Counted from the stretch's first letter, positions 8,021 through 17,042 are shown. The stretch: DNA of 64,000 nucleotides from Streptomyces ruber (GCF_014648075.1 NZ_BMQK01000007.1:230701-294700); one strand, 5' to 3'. Made by a program: numbers and translations. The notes: generated by a model not told the origin, from the letters alone.

Positions 8021-8460
8021 CTCGTCCGGAAGTCGTTCACTACCGATGGGTAGCCTCGGCTGAGCGGCGCCGCTACCGTATGAGCGTGGGCGAGGGGTCC
8101 CTGGGAGGCCCTCGCCGACGCTCCGTCGGAAAGGTTCGTGAAGTTCTTCACAAGGATTTCGGTCCGGATCGACCGAGAACCCGCCCCAAACGGGTCCTCC
8201 GGGGCATCCGGAGGGCCGAACGGCCCCTGGTGTCCGAAGCTTCGAGCGAGGTAGGCATGAGGTCCGAGTGACTGCTCCAGGTCGCTCCCGCGCCCTGAAG
8301 GGCAGTTCAGGCGGCATTGACAACGGCCCGCCGGGTGTGAAGGTTCCCTCGCCGTGACATGACCTGTGTCACGCGAGCCGCGCAGTGTAGCAGAGGCCCT
8401 GTGCAAGCTTGTGAAGGGGCGCACGAGCACCCCTCGGCAGGCGGGTGGATACTCGATTGC
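8021..8460. promoter_or_regulatory. Intergenic region upstream of ndh with inverted repeat
   Basis: No protein-like frame. CGTGACA (8353-8359) and TGTCACG (8367-8373) form a perfect 7-bp inverted repeat spaced by seven bases. Further down, 8410-8425 reads TGTGAAGGGGCGCACG, which has one good half of the Rex redox-operator consensus (TGTGAA) and a weak second half. Rex control of the type II NADH dehydrogenase is known in Streptomyces, but this match is tentative. CAAGCTTG at 8404-8411 is a short palindrome. Confidence 0.35.
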
Positions 8461-9843
8461 ATGAGCACCACGGAGCGTCCCAGGATCCTCGTAGTAGGCG
8501 GTGGGTACGTAGGCCTGTACGCGGCTCGCCGCATCCAGAAGAAGATGCGGTACGGCGAGGCGACCGTCACGGTCGTCGACCCCCGGTCGTACATGACCTA
8601 CCAGCCCTTCCTCCCCGAAGCCGCCGCCGGCAGCATCTCCCCGCGGCACGTCGTCGTCCCGCTGCGACGCGTACTGCCCAAGGCGGAGGTCCTCACCGGC
8701 CGGGTCACCACCATCGACCAGGACCGCAAGGTCGCCACCGTCGCGCCGCTCGTCGGCGAGGCGTACGAGGTGCCCTTCGACTACCTGGTCATCGCGATGG
8801 GCGCGGTCTCCCGCACCTTCCCGATCCCCGGCCTCGCCGAGCAGGGCATCGGCATGAAGGGCGTCGAGGAGTCCATCGGCCTGCGCAACCACGTGCTGGA
8901 GCAGCTCGACAAGGCCGACTCCACCACCGACGAGGAGATCCGCCGCAAGGCGCTCACCTTCGTCTTCATCGGTGGTGGCTTCGCCGGCGCCGAGACCGTC
9001 GGTGAGGTCGAGGACATGGCCCGGGACGCGGCCAAGTACTACAGGAACGTGTCCCGCGAGGACATGCGCTTCATTCTCGTCGACGCCGCCGACAAGATCC
9101 TCCCCGAGGTCGGCCCCAAGCTCGGCCAGTACGGCAAGGAGCACCTGGAGAGCCGCGGGGTCGAGGTCTACCTCTCCACCTCCATGGACTCCTGCGTCGA
9201 CGGCCACGTGGTGCTGAAGAACGGGCTCGAGGTCGACTCGAACACGATCGTGTGGACCGCCGGTGTGAAGCCGAACCCGGCCCTCGCCCGCTTCGGTCTC
9301 CCGCTCGGCCCGCGCGGCCACGTGGACACCGCCGCCACCCTCCAGGTGCAGGGCACCGACTACATCTGGGCCGCGGGCGACAACGCCCAGGTGCCGGACC
9401 TCGCCGCCCGCGCCGCCGGTGTCGAGAACGCCTGGTGCCCGCCGAACGCCCAGCACGCGCTGCGCCAGGCCAAGGTCCTCGGCGACAACGTGGTCTCCGG
9501 CATGCGGGGCTTCCCGCAGAAGGAGTACAAGCACTCCAACAAGGGTGCGGTGGCCGGTCTCGGCGTCCACAAGGGCGTCGCGATGATCGTCATGGGCAAG
9601 ATGAAGATCAAGCTCAAGGGTCGTCTCGCCTGGTACATGCACCGCGGCTACCACGGTCTCGCGATGCCGACGTGGAACCGCAAGATCCGCGTCTTCGCCG
9701 ACTGGACGCTCGGCGCGTTCCTCAAGCGCGAGGTCGTCTCGCTCGGCGCCATCGAGAACCCCCGCGAGGAGTTCTACGAGGCCGCCAAGCCCGCTCCGGC
9801 CCCCGCCGCGAGCAAGCCCGAGGAGAAGGCCAAGGCCTCCTGA
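8461..9843 (+). CDS. ndh: Type II NADH dehydrogenase (NDH-2)
   Basis: A 460-residue FAD-dependent, non-proton-pumping NADH:quinone oxidoreductase at the inner face of the membrane. The first Rossmann motif VVGGGYVGLYAARR (residues about 11-24) binds FAD, and the second, FIGGGFAGAETVGE (about 168-181), binds NADH. WAAGDNAQV near 305 is the flavin-contact motif, and the C-terminal third carries the amphipathic membrane-association region. ATG 8461 begins the FAD domain; no Shine-Dalgarno is obvious, so a leaderless or weak start is possible. The Ala/Pro/Lys tail is low complexity. Confidence 0.93.
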   Translation: MSTTERPRILVVGGGYVGLYAARRIQKKMRYGEATVTVVDPRSYMTYQPFLPEAAAGSISPRHVVVPLRRVLPKAEVLTGRVTTIDQDRKVATVAPLVGEAYEVPFDYLVIAMGAVSRTFPIPGLAEQGIGMKGVEESIGLRNHVLEQLDKADSTTDEEIRRKALTFVFIGGGFAGAETVGEVEDMARDAAKYYRNVSREDMRFILVDAADKILPEVGPKLGQYGKEHLESRGVEVYLSTSMDSCVDGHVVLKNGLEVDSNTIVWTAGVKPNPALARFGLPLGPRGHVDTAATLQVQGTDYIWAAGDNAQVPDLAARAAGVENAWCPPNAQHALRQAKVLGDNVVSGMRGFPQKEYKHSNKGAVAGLGVHKGVAMIVMGKMKIKLKGRLAWYMHRGYHGLAMPTWNRKIRVFADWTLGAFLKREVVSLGAIENPREEFYEAAKPAPAPAASKPEEKAKAS

Positions 9844-9865
9844 CCCTCCGGCCGCCTTGACAGCC

Positions 9866-9907
9866 CGAAGGGGCCGCCCGCCATCCGTGGTGCGGGCGGC
9901 CCCTTCG
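9866..9907 (+). terminator. Terminator after ndh
   Basis: A perfect 16-bp GC-rich inverted repeat (9866-9881 with 9892-9907, ten-base loop) lies 22 bases after the stop codon. Confidence 0.8.
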
Positions 9908-10070
9908 GCGTGCCGTCGTTCCCTTCGGTGCGCCGCCGCCGGACGAGAACATGCGTGCCACCCACAAGTATTTTGCCCGGTCGTGATGCGTGCCGCGGAG
10001 TGTGCCGTGGGCCCGTGAGTGTTTTTGTGGTGTCGGACATTTCCGGGATCGCTCGTCACGGAGGTATGCC

Positions 10071-11363
10071 ATGGCTGCTGCCGCGCTGCGGCTTCAGGGC
10101 CTCGTCGAACAGTTGCTGGGGGCGCCGCTCCCCGTGCGCATCCGCGCCTGGGACGGTTCGCAGGCGGGGCCGCCGGGCGCGCCGACGCTGGTCGTACGCC
10201 ACCGCAGGGCGCTGCGCCGCCTGCTGTTCAAGCCGGGCGAGCTGGGCCTGGCCCGCGCCTGGGTCGCCGGTGACCTGGACGTCGAGGGAGACCTGTACAC
10301 CGCGCTGGAGCTGCTCGCGGGCTCCGTCTGGGAGCGCGGGGAGGACGCCCGCGGTCTGGGCGCGGCCCTGCGCGACCCCGGGTTCCGGGCCGCCGTACGG
10401 GAGCTGGTCCGGCTCGCCGGGCCGCCGCTGCCGCCCGCCCCGCCCCGCGAGGAGGTCCGCAGGCCCCGCCGCCACCTGCACACCAAGCGCACCGACCGGC
10501 GGGCCGTCAGCCACCACTACGACGTCGGCAACGACTTCTACGAACTCGTCCTCGGCCCCTCGATGGTGTACTCGTGCGCCTACTGGCAGGCGCCGGACGG
10601 CACCCTGGAACAGGCCCAGCACGACAAGCTCGACCTGGTCGCCCGCAAGCTCGACCTGAAGCCCGGCATGCGCCTCCTCGACGTCGGCTGCGGCTGGGGC
10701 TCCATGGCGATCCACGCGGCCCGCGAGCACGGCGTCACCGTGGTCGGCATCACCCTGTCGCAGGAGCAGGCCGCGTACGCCCGCAAGCGCGTCGCCGAGG
10801 AGGGCCTCACGGACCGGGTGGAGATCCGGGTGCAGGACTACCGGGAGGTCACGGACGGGCCGTACGACGCGATCTCCTCGATCGGCATGGCGGAACACGT
10901 CGGCGCGGCGAGGTACCTGGAGTACGCCACCGACCTCCACCGGCTCCTCGTGCCGGGCGGGCGGCTCCTCAACCACCAGATCGCCCGCCGCCCGCAGCAG
11001 GACGAGTCGGCCTACACCGTCGACGAGTTCATCGACGCCTACGTCTTCCCCGACGGCGAGCTCGCCCCCGTCGGCACCACCGTCACCCAGCTGGAGCGTG
11101 CCGGGTTCGAGGTGCGGGACGTGGAGTCGATCCGCGAGCACTACGGGCTCACCCTGCGCCGCTGGGTCGCCAACCTGGAGGGCGGGTGGGACCGCGCCGT
11201 GCGGCTCACCAGCCCCGGCCGCGCCCGTGTCTGGCGCCTGTACATGGCCGCCTCGGCGCTGTCCTTCGAGCGCAACCGCATCGGTGTCAACCAGGTCCTC
11301 GCCGTGAGGACCCCCGAGTCGGGCGCCTCCGGCATGCCGCTGCGCTCCCGCACCTGGAACTGA
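10071..11363 (+). CDS. cfa: Cyclopropane-fatty-acyl-phospholipid synthase-type methyltransferase
   Basis: A 430-residue SAM-dependent enzyme expected to transfer a methylene or methyl group to unsaturated acyl chains of membrane phospholipids. A family-specific N-terminal domain (about 1-125) precedes the substrate motif HYDVGNDFYELVLG (about 146-159) and MVYSCAYW. The SAM motif LLDVGCGWGSMAIHAA is near 202-217, followed by GITLSQEQ and the conserved SIGMAEHVG. ATG 10071 has GGAGG at 10060-10064; the overlapping ATG at 10066 is out of frame. It is a single transcription unit between two terminators. Confidence 0.92.
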   Translation: MAAAALRLQGLVEQLLGAPLPVRIRAWDGSQAGPPGAPTLVVRHRRALRRLLFKPGELGLARAWVAGDLDVEGDLYTALELLAGSVWERGEDARGLGAALRDPGFRAAVRELVRLAGPPLPPAPPREEVRRPRRHLHTKRTDRRAVSHHYDVGNDFYELVLGPSMVYSCAYWQAPDGTLEQAQHDKLDLVARKLDLKPGMRLLDVGCGWGSMAIHAAREHGVTVVGITLSQEQAAYARKRVAEEGLTDRVEIRVQDYREVTDGPYDAISSIGMAEHVGAARYLEYATDLHRLLVPGGRLLNHQIARRPQQDESAYTVDEFIDAYVFPDGELAPVGTTVTQLERAGFEVRDVESIREHYGLTLRRWVANLEGGWDRAVRLTSPGRARVWRLYMAASALSFERNRIGVNQVLAVRTPESGASGMPLRSRTWN

Positions 11364-11386
11364 CCGCCCGGCGGCCGGGCACGGAC

Positions 11387-11428
11387 AGGGGCCCCTCCGC
11401 ATCCGGTTCTCCGGACGGAGGGGCCCCT
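11387..11428. terminator. Bidirectional terminator between cfa and the ABC exporter
   Basis: AGGGGCCCCTCCG (11387-11399) pairs perfectly with CGGAGGGGCCCCT (11416-11428). It lies between convergent genes, so it probably serves both. Confidence 0.75.
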
Positions 11429-11458
11429 TGCTGCCGTACGCGACCGCCGTACGTGCCG

Positions 11459-13978
11459 CTACTCCGCCTTGATCGCCTCCAGCATGTTCAGCCGGGCCGC
11501 GCGCCGGGCCGGCCACAGGGCCGCCAGTACGCCGACCGCCGCGGCCAGCAGCAGGAAGACGGCGATCCGGTCCCACGGCAGCACCAGCTCGTACGTCGCC
11601 ATCTGGGTGCCCACCAGCTCGCCCGCGGCCCAGCCGAAGAACACGCCCAATCCGATGCCGAGGACCGCGCCGAAGAGGGAGATCACCAGGGACTCCAGGC
11701 GGACCATCCGCTTGATGCCCCTGCGGTCCAGGCCGATCGCGCGGAGCATGCCGATCTCCTGGGAGCGCTCGAAGACCGACATGGCCAGGGTGTTGACGAC
11801 ACCGAGGACCGCCACGATCACCGCCATGGCCAGCAGGCCGTACAGGATGTTCAGCATCAGCGTGACCATCTGGGCGATCTCGTCGGAGATGTCCTGCTTG
11901 TCCTGAACCTTGACGGCCGGGCTGTCCCCGAGGGCCTTCCGCAGGCTGTCCTTCGCCGTGTCGGACGCCCCACCGGACATCTTCACCATGACCTGCATGT
12001 CGACCGGGTCGGTCTGGTGCGGGGCCAGGGTGGCGAGGTCGAGCAGGATGCCGCGGAACATCTCGTTGCCCTGGTAGACCCCGGCGACCGTCAGCTCCTG
12101 CTTCGCGTCGTCGTCATAGGTGACGGTGAACGTCGAGCCGGCCTTCCAGCCGTGCTCCTCGGCGATGTCCGCGTCGACGACCACCCGGGTGCCACCGATC
12201 TCGAGGGCGCCGTTCTCGACCGGGAAGTCGGCCAGTTCGCCGAAGGCGGAGCCGTCGACGCCGGTCAGGTACTCGAACCTGTCGTCGATCTCCGAGTAGG
12301 AGTTCCGCAGCGCGCTGCTGGCGGTGACGCCGTCGACCCCGGCGAGCTTGTCCGCGACGTCCGTGGAGAGATAGGAGCCGTTCGCCATCGACACCACGTA
12401 GTCGGCCTTCAGCGAGTCCGAGGCCATCTTGCCGATCGCCGTCTGCACGCTGACCGCCGCCACCGTCATGCCCGTGATGAGGGTGAGCCCGATCATCAGG
12501 GCGGATGCCGTGGCCGCCGTACGGCGCGGGTTGCGGACCGCGTTCTGGCGGGCCAGCTTCCCGGAGACGCCGAAGACGCGCAGCACCGGCGCCGCGGCCG
12601 CGATCAGCGGGCGGGACAGCAGCGGGGTGAGGACGAAGACACCGATGACGATCAGCGCCGCGCCGAGACCCATGGGCGTCTGGGCGCGCATGGCGTCGTC
12701 CATCGTCGTCGCGAACAGCACGACGGCGACGCCCGCCGCCGTGAACAGGGAGCCGATCGTGTTGCGCAGCACCAGCGACCTGGTGGTCGCCTTGGCGTGC
12801 AGGCTGTTCATCGCGGCCACCGGCGGTATCTTCGCGGCCCGGCGGCCCGGCAGCCAGGCGGCCAGCATGGTGATGAGGACGCCGACGGCGAGCGCCGCCA
12901 CGACGGTGCCCGGGGAGACGACGAGCGGCCCCTCGGGGAAGCCGGCGCCGATCGAGCCCATGAGGGAGCGCAGGCCCGCGCCGATGCCGATGCCCGCGAG
13001 GAGACCGGTGACCGCGGCGACCGTGCCCACGACGAACGCCTCGAACAGGACGGACCGGGTGACCTGGCGGCGCGAGGCGCCGACGGCCCGCATCAGCGCC
13101 AGCTCCTTGGTGCGCTGGGCGACCAGCATGGTGAAGGTGTTGGCGATGAGGAACGTGCCGACGAAGAGGGAGATGCCGGCGGCGACCAGCAGGGTCTGCT
13201 TCAGGGCGTCCATGGACGAGGAGGTCAGGCGCGCCTGCTCGTCGGCGAGCTCCTTGCCCGTGGTCATCTCGACGGTGTCCTTCGGCAGGGCCGCCTCGAG
13301 CGCGGCCATCAGGGCGGTCTGGCTGACGCCGTCCTCCGCCCGCACGATGATCTCGTCGTACGTGCCCGCCTTGCCGAAGATCCGCTGCGCGGTGTCCGTG
13401 TCGAACAGGGTGAGGCTGCCGCCCGCCGCGACGTTGCCGTCGTCCGTGGTGAAGATCCCGGTGACGGTCGGGGTGAGGACCGGGCCGTCGACGGACATGC
13501 GGACCGTGTCACCGACAGCGAACCCCGTCCGGGCGGCGGTCTCCGAGTCGATGGCGACCTCGCCGTCACCCTTGGGGGCGCGCCCCTCGGTCATCGGGTA
13601 GCGGGGGTCGTCGGTGCCCCAGTAGTTGGCGCCCCGTACCTGCCAGCCGTCGCCCACCGGGGCGCCGTCCCGGTCGGCGAGGGCGGTGAAGCCGGAGACG
13701 CTGCCGATGGCGGAGGCGGCGCCCTCGGTCCGTTCGACCTGGTCGAGGAAGGCCGGACCGAGCTTCTCGGGCTCGTCCGCGTCCTCCTTCCAGGTGGGCG
13801 TGAGGGCGACGTCGACCTCGTCGAATCCCTTGGCGGAACTCTTCTCGTAGGCCTCGGAGATGGTGTTCGTGAAGACCAGGGTGCCGGACACGAACGCCAC
13901 GCCGAGCATGACGGCGAGCACGGTCATGAGCAGCCTGGCCTTGTGCGCGAGCACGTTGCGCAGGGCGGTACGGAACAT
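11459..13978 (-). CDS. ABC transporter permease, FtsX/MacB type with two FtsX domains
   Basis: An 839-residue integral membrane protein. An N-terminal membrane helix (LLMTVLAVMLGVAFVSGTLVF, split by a polar turn) is followed by a large extracytoplasmic domain (about 45-250), an FtsX bundle of about three helices (about 265-385), two central helices (about 405-455), a second extracytoplasmic domain, and a C-terminal FtsX bundle (about 715-835). This ten-helix layout is typical of Gram-positive MacB-like exporters and mechanotransmission systems that deal with antimicrobial peptides or lipids, not importers. The ATPase gene lies 70 bases upstream in the same direction. Substrate is unknown. Confidence 0.88.
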   Translation of the reverse strand: MFRTALRNVLAHKARLLMTVLAVMLGVAFVSGTLVFTNTISEAYEKSSAKGFDEVDVALTPTWKEDADEPEKLGPAFLDQVERTEGAASAIGSVSGFTALADRDGAPVGDGWQVRGANYWGTDDPRYPMTEGRAPKGDGEVAIDSETAARTGFAVGDTVRMSVDGPVLTPTVTGIFTTDDGNVAAGGSLTLFDTDTAQRIFGKAGTYDEIIVRAEDGVSQTALMAALEAALPKDTVEMTTGKELADEQARLTSSSMDALKQTLLVAAGISLFVGTFLIANTFTMLVAQRTKELALMRAVGASRRQVTRSVLFEAFVVGTVAAVTGLLAGIGIGAGLRSLMGSIGAGFPEGPLVVSPGTVVAALAVGVLITMLAAWLPGRRAAKIPPVAAMNSLHAKATTRSLVLRNTIGSLFTAAGVAVVLFATTMDDAMRAQTPMGLGAALIVIGVFVLTPLLSRPLIAAAAPVLRVFGVSGKLARQNAVRNPRRTAATASALMIGLTLITGMTVAAVSVQTAIGKMASDSLKADYVVSMANGSYLSTDVADKLAGVDGVTASSALRNSYSEIDDRFEYLTGVDGSAFGELADFPVENGALEIGGTRVVVDADIAEEHGWKAGSTFTVTYDDDAKQELTVAGVYQGNEMFRGILLDLATLAPHQTDPVDMQVMVKMSGGASDTAKDSLRKALGDSPAVKVQDKQDISDEIAQMVTLMLNILYGLLAMAVIVAVLGVVNTLAMSVFERSQEIGMLRAIGLDRRGIKRMVRLESLVISLFGAVLGIGLGVFFGWAAGELVGTQMATYELVLPWDRIAVFLLLAAAVGVLAALWPARRAARLNMLEAIKAE

Positions 13979-14048
13979 GGGGATTCTCAGTCCGGTGGGG
14001 TCGGGTGCGGTGGGATGCGACGGAGGGGGCGGCCGGTGACCGGGGGCC

Positions 14049-14819
14049 CTAGCTCGTACGGCCCTTCGCGTCGAAGCGCTTCATGCGGTCGAGGACCGAG
14101 TCGGCCGTCGGGTCGCGCAGGTCGTCGACGATGCGGCCGTCGGCGAGGAAGACCACGCGGTCGGCGTACGCGGCGGCGACCGGGTCGTGGGTCACCATCA
14201 CGACGGTCTGGCCGAGCTCGCGCACGGAGTTGCGGAGGAAGCCCAGTACCTCCGCGCCGGACCGGGAGTCGAGGTTTCCCGTGGGTTCGTCGCCGAAGAT
14301 GATGTCCGGCTTCGAGGCGAGGGCGCGGGCCACGGCGACGCGCTGCTGCTGGCCGCCGGAGAGCTGGGAGGGGCGGTGGCCGAGCCGGCCGGACAGCCCG
14401 ACCATGCCGATCACGGTGTCGAGCCACTGCTTGTCCGCCTTGCGGCCCGCGATGTCCATGGGGAGGGTGATGTTCTCCAGGGCGGTCAGGGTGGGCAGCA
14501 GGTTGAACGCCTGGAAGATGAAGCCGATCTTGTCCCGGCGGAGCTTGGTGAGCTGCTTGTCCTTCAGGGAGCCCAGCTCGGTGTCACCGATGCGCACGGA
14601 GCCGGAGGAGAAGGAGTCCAGGCCGGCCACGCAGTGCATCAGCGTGGACTTGCCCGAGCCCGACGGGCCCATGATCGCGGTGAACTCGGCCTGCCCGAAG
14701 TCGACGCTGACGCGGTCCAGGGCGATCACCCGGGTCTCGCCCTGTCCGTAGACCTTGGACAGGTCCGTGGCGCGTGCGGCCACGGCGGTGGCCCGGCCGG
14801 CGATGGATGTGGTGGTCAC
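14049..14819 (-). CDS. ABC transporter ATP-binding protein (MacB/LolD-like)
   Basis: A 256-residue nucleotide-binding subunit. Walker A is GPSGSGKST (about 51-59), the Q-loop is FIFQAFNLLP, the signature is LSGGQQQRVAVARAL (about 152-166), Walker B is DIIFGDEPTGNLDS (about 172-185) and the H-loop is VMVTHD. The sequence belongs to the LolD/MacB branch that partners with FtsX-type permeases, fitting the next gene. A candidate operator/promoter palindrome lies 119 bases upstream. The two genes form an operon, and exporter function is inferred. Confidence 0.93.
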   Translation of the reverse strand: MTTTSIAGRATAVAARATDLSKVYGQGETRVIALDRVSVDFGQAEFTAIMGPSGSGKSTLMHCVAGLDSFSSGSVRIGDTELGSLKDKQLTKLRRDKIGFIFQAFNLLPTLTALENITLPMDIAGRKADKQWLDTVIGMVGLSGRLGHRPSQLSGGQQQRVAVARALASKPDIIFGDEPTGNLDSRSGAEVLGFLRNSVRELGQTVVMVTHDPVAAAYADRVVFLADGRIVDDLRDPTADSVLDRMKRFDAKGRTS

Positions 14820-14937
14820 GGGGAGGTGCTCCTGTCGGGACGGCTTCGGGGACGTCTTCCATCGTCCGGGCCGGTGGCCGCCGTGTAGTCACCCGCTGTT
14901 CCGGTTCCGGGGACAGTCTCCGGTCGGACGGACCGCC

Positions 14938-14965
14938 CCCGTGTCATACCTGGGGATGACACGGG
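14938..14965 (-). promoter_or_regulatory. 28-bp palindromic operator upstream of the ABC exporter operon
   Basis: CCCGTGTCAT (14938-14947) and ATGACACGGG (14956-14965) are perfect inverted repeats around an 8-base spacer. On the minus strand a TATGAC hexamer lies within it, so a bound protein could cover the promoter. No regulator gene is adjacent. Confidence 0.55.
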
Positions 14966-15220
14966 CCCCCGAGAACGGGGTCGGGAGGGCGTACGACGGC
15001 GGGCGCCGGCGGCGCACAAGAAGGCTGTGTGGGCGGGGACTTGTGGAGACCGCTCGTTCGGACGGTGAAATCCCGTCATTCCGCACACGGTCGGCTCGGC
15101 TCCGCGGAAGGCTACTGGCGAGTGCGGATGGCGCGCACCGAGTGCTGATGCACCCTCAGACGTCAATAAAATAAGACAACATCGGCCCCCTGCTCCGCTG
15201 TTCGGGGGATGGGGTCCCGA

Positions 15221-15226
15221 TAGGGT
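15221..15226 (+). promoter_or_regulatory. Putative bldA -10 box
   Basis: TAGGGT lies 35 bases before the mature tRNA 5' end, which would give a short processed leader. The -35 region is not convincing. The rest of 14820-15260 holds the ABC operon promoter region and an AT-richer patch near 15160-15180 (AATAAAATAAG), unusual for this DNA; I see no gene. Confidence 0.35.
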
Positions 15227-15260
15227 CGAACCTCGACGCGGAGCCCATGGCCTGCCGCCT

Positions 15261-15343
15261 GCCCGGATGGTGGAATGCAGACACGGCGAGCTTAAACCTC
15301 GCTGCCCCTCGCGGGCGTACCGGTTCAAGTCCGGTTCCGGGCA
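15261..15343 (+). tRNA. bldA: tRNA-Leu(UAA), the bldA tRNA
   Basis: A complete type II tRNA. The acceptor stem is GCCCGGA (15261-15267) with TCCGGGC (15336-15342), discriminator A at 15343, and no encoded CCA. The anticodon stem GCGAG/CTCGC (15286-15290, 15298-15302) encloses the loop CTTAAAC, giving anticodon UAA at 15293-15295. The long variable arm has stem GCCC/GGGC (15304-15307, 15313-15316), and the T arm ACCGG-TTCAAGT-CCGGT is intact. A leucine tRNA with UAA reads UUA, so in Streptomyces this is bldA, the developmental switch required for aerial growth and for many antibiotic regulators that contain TTA codons. Confidence 0.96.
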
Positions 15344-15734
15344 CCTCCGTTCACACGGCGTCCGCCCTGTCGCACGACGGGAGGGCGCCGCGCTCGTGCC
15401 GGCGCCGGGTATGCGGAATGGCCGCTTTCGTGGACGCCAATTCCCGCCCCCGCGGAAATGTCACCCGGAGTATTCCCGCGGTCACGAGATCGGGCGGCGG
15501 CCGTTGCCGGTATTCCGGGCGGTGCGGTCGCGCGGGTGGCGTCGGTCTCGGGACGGTGGCGGACCGGTACCGGGCCGGTCAGGGATGATCGTGAGCTCTG
15601 TGGGGAATCACGCAGACGCGTAGCGTGTTCAGCGTCACGACGAGGGAAAGATCCTCCCCAAGCACTAGGGTCATTCCTTTGCCTATCTATTACTCTTGAG
15701 CCAAGGCCACGCAGGGTGGCCGCGGAGGAGTGAA
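15344..15734. other. Spacer between bldA and the Bax-inhibitor-like gene
   Basis: No protein-like frame. The last 100 bases are unusually AT-rich for this genome (CCTTTGCCTATCTATTACTC around 15677-15696) and probably hold the promoter of the next gene. GGCCAC (15705-15710) and GTGGCC (15716-15721) make a hairpin ending two bases before the GGAGG ribosome-binding site, which might limit ribosome access. Confidence 0.4.
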
Positions 15735-16634
15735 ATGAGGAGCAGCAACCCGGTCTTCTCGCGACGGGGGTTCAGCCGCGACAACGGCTACGCGGGCTTC
15801 AACACCGCGCCGCAGGCCGGGGGAGCAGCTGTCGGCACGCAGGCCAACCCCTACGCGCAGGGGAACCCGTACGCCCAGCAGGGCGGCAACCCGTACGCGA
15901 CGAACCCGTACGCCCAGCAGGACGCCCAGTACGGCGCCCCGCCGCAGGCCCCGGTCTCCACCGGCCGGATGACCATGGACGACGTCATCGTCCGCTCGGC
16001 CATGACCCTGGGCACGGTCGTCGTCGGCGCCGTGCTGGCCTGGGCACTCCTGCCGGTGGCGCCCACCAGCTACGGTCTGGCCGTCGGCGCCGCGCTCATC
16101 GCGATGGTCCTGGCCCTGGTCCAGAGCTTCAAGCGCAAGGCGTCGCCCGCGCTGATCCTTGGTTACGCCGCCTTCGAGGGTGTCTTCCTCGGCGTGCTCA
16201 GCGAGATGTTCAACGCGCAGTGGTCGGGCGCCCCGTTCCAGGCGGTGCTCGGCACCATGGCGGTCAGCGGTGCCACGCTGCTCGTCTACAAGGCGGGCTG
16301 GATCCGGGTCACCGCGCGCTACGCGCGCATCGGCATGACCATCGCGATCGGGTTCGTCCTGGTCATGGCGGTCAACCTGCTGCTGGTCGTCTTCGGCGTC
16401 GCCCCGGACGGCGGCCTGCGCAGCATGGGCCCGCTCGGTGCGATCGTCGGCATCCTGGCGATCGTCCTCGGTGCCTTCTTCCTGACCCTCGACTTCAAGC
16501 AGATCGAGGACGGTGTCGCCTACGGCGCCCCGAAGGAGGAGGCCTGGCTGGCCGCGTTCGGCCTGACCATGACCCTCGTCTGGATCTACGTCGAGATGCT
16601 GCGGCTGGTCGCCATCTTCAGCGGCGACGACTAG
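15735..16634 (+). CDS. Bax inhibitor-1/YccA-like integral membrane protein
   Basis: A 299-residue membrane protein. The N-terminal 75 residues are a disordered, Asn/Pro/Tyr/Ala/Gln-rich segment with NPYAQ-type repeats (NPYAQGNPYAQQGGNPYAT and similar). About seven hydrophobic helices follow (roughly 88-295), with GYAAFEGVFLGVLSEMF and the acidic loop around LDFKQIEDG typical of the bacterial Bax inhibitor-1 group. Family members are proposed pH-sensitive channels or stress proteins; function in Streptomyces is unproven. ATG 15735 has GGAGGAG directly upstream with good spacing. Confidence 0.85.
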   Translation: MRSSNPVFSRRGFSRDNGYAGFNTAPQAGGAAVGTQANPYAQGNPYAQQGGNPYATNPYAQQDAQYGAPPQAPVSTGRMTMDDVIVRSAMTLGTVVVGAVLAWALLPVAPTSYGLAVGAALIAMVLALVQSFKRKASPALILGYAAFEGVFLGVLSEMFNAQWSGAPFQAVLGTMAVSGATLLVYKAGWIRVTARYARIGMTIAIGFVLVMAVNLLLVVFGVAPDGGLRSMGPLGAIVGILAIVLGAFFLTLDFKQIEDGVAYGAPKEEAWLAAFGLTMTLVWIYVEMLRLVAIFSGDD

Positions 16635-16675
16635 AGCGAAGTGCTCGGACGGACACCGCCGTGAGGCGGTGACAC

Positions 16676-16713
16676 GGAAGGGCCCCGGGAGCCAGTGCTC
16701 CCGGGGCCCTTCC
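16676..16713. terminator. Bidirectional terminator
   Basis: A 17-bp inverted repeat with a four-base loop CAGT lies between two convergent genes. Confidence 0.82.
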
Positions 16714-16747
16714 CCGTCATGGGGCGCCGGGCGCCGCCAGGGCCTGC

Positions 16748-16978
16748 TCAGAGCAGTTTGCGCGCGGCCCTCCGCAGGTCGTACTCGTGGATGATCGCCT
16801 TGGCGTGGCCGTACGCCAGGTTGTGCTCGTGCCGGAGCCAGCTGACCTTCTCCTCGAAGCGGAAGAGTGCCGGGCCCTCGTCGACGGTGCGCAACCAGTC
16901 GGAGACTTCGCGACCGGTGCAGTGCGGGATGCGGGCGAGCAGGTTGCGATGGGTCTCCTGGGAGAAGACTTGGGACAT
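16748..16978 (-). CDS. DUF4287 domain small protein
   Basis: A 76-residue helical protein of unknown function. It contains TGREVSDWL, a central LFRFEEKVSWLRHEHNL and the family signature YGHAKAIIHEYDLRRA. The start at 16978 is preferred over the frame opening at 17017 because GGAGG lies five bases before it. It is convergent with the Bax-inhibitor-like gene. No partner can be inferred. Confidence 0.75.
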   Translation of the reverse strand: MSQVFSQETHRNLLARIPHCTGREVSDWLRTVDEGPALFRFEEKVSWLRHEHNLAYGHAKAIIHEYDLRRAARKLL

Positions 16979-17042
16979 CGGCGCCTCCGGACGCTGGGAT
17001 GTTAGCCGGTCCTTCACGTCACCGTGCCCGAGCGGCGGCCTG

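Noticed and set aside
10574..14302. 1242-residue forward open frame across cfa and the exporter genes
   Set aside because: It runs through three real genes in another frame and strand; its composition (Arg/Asp/Gly/His) is typical of GC-rich antisense shadows.
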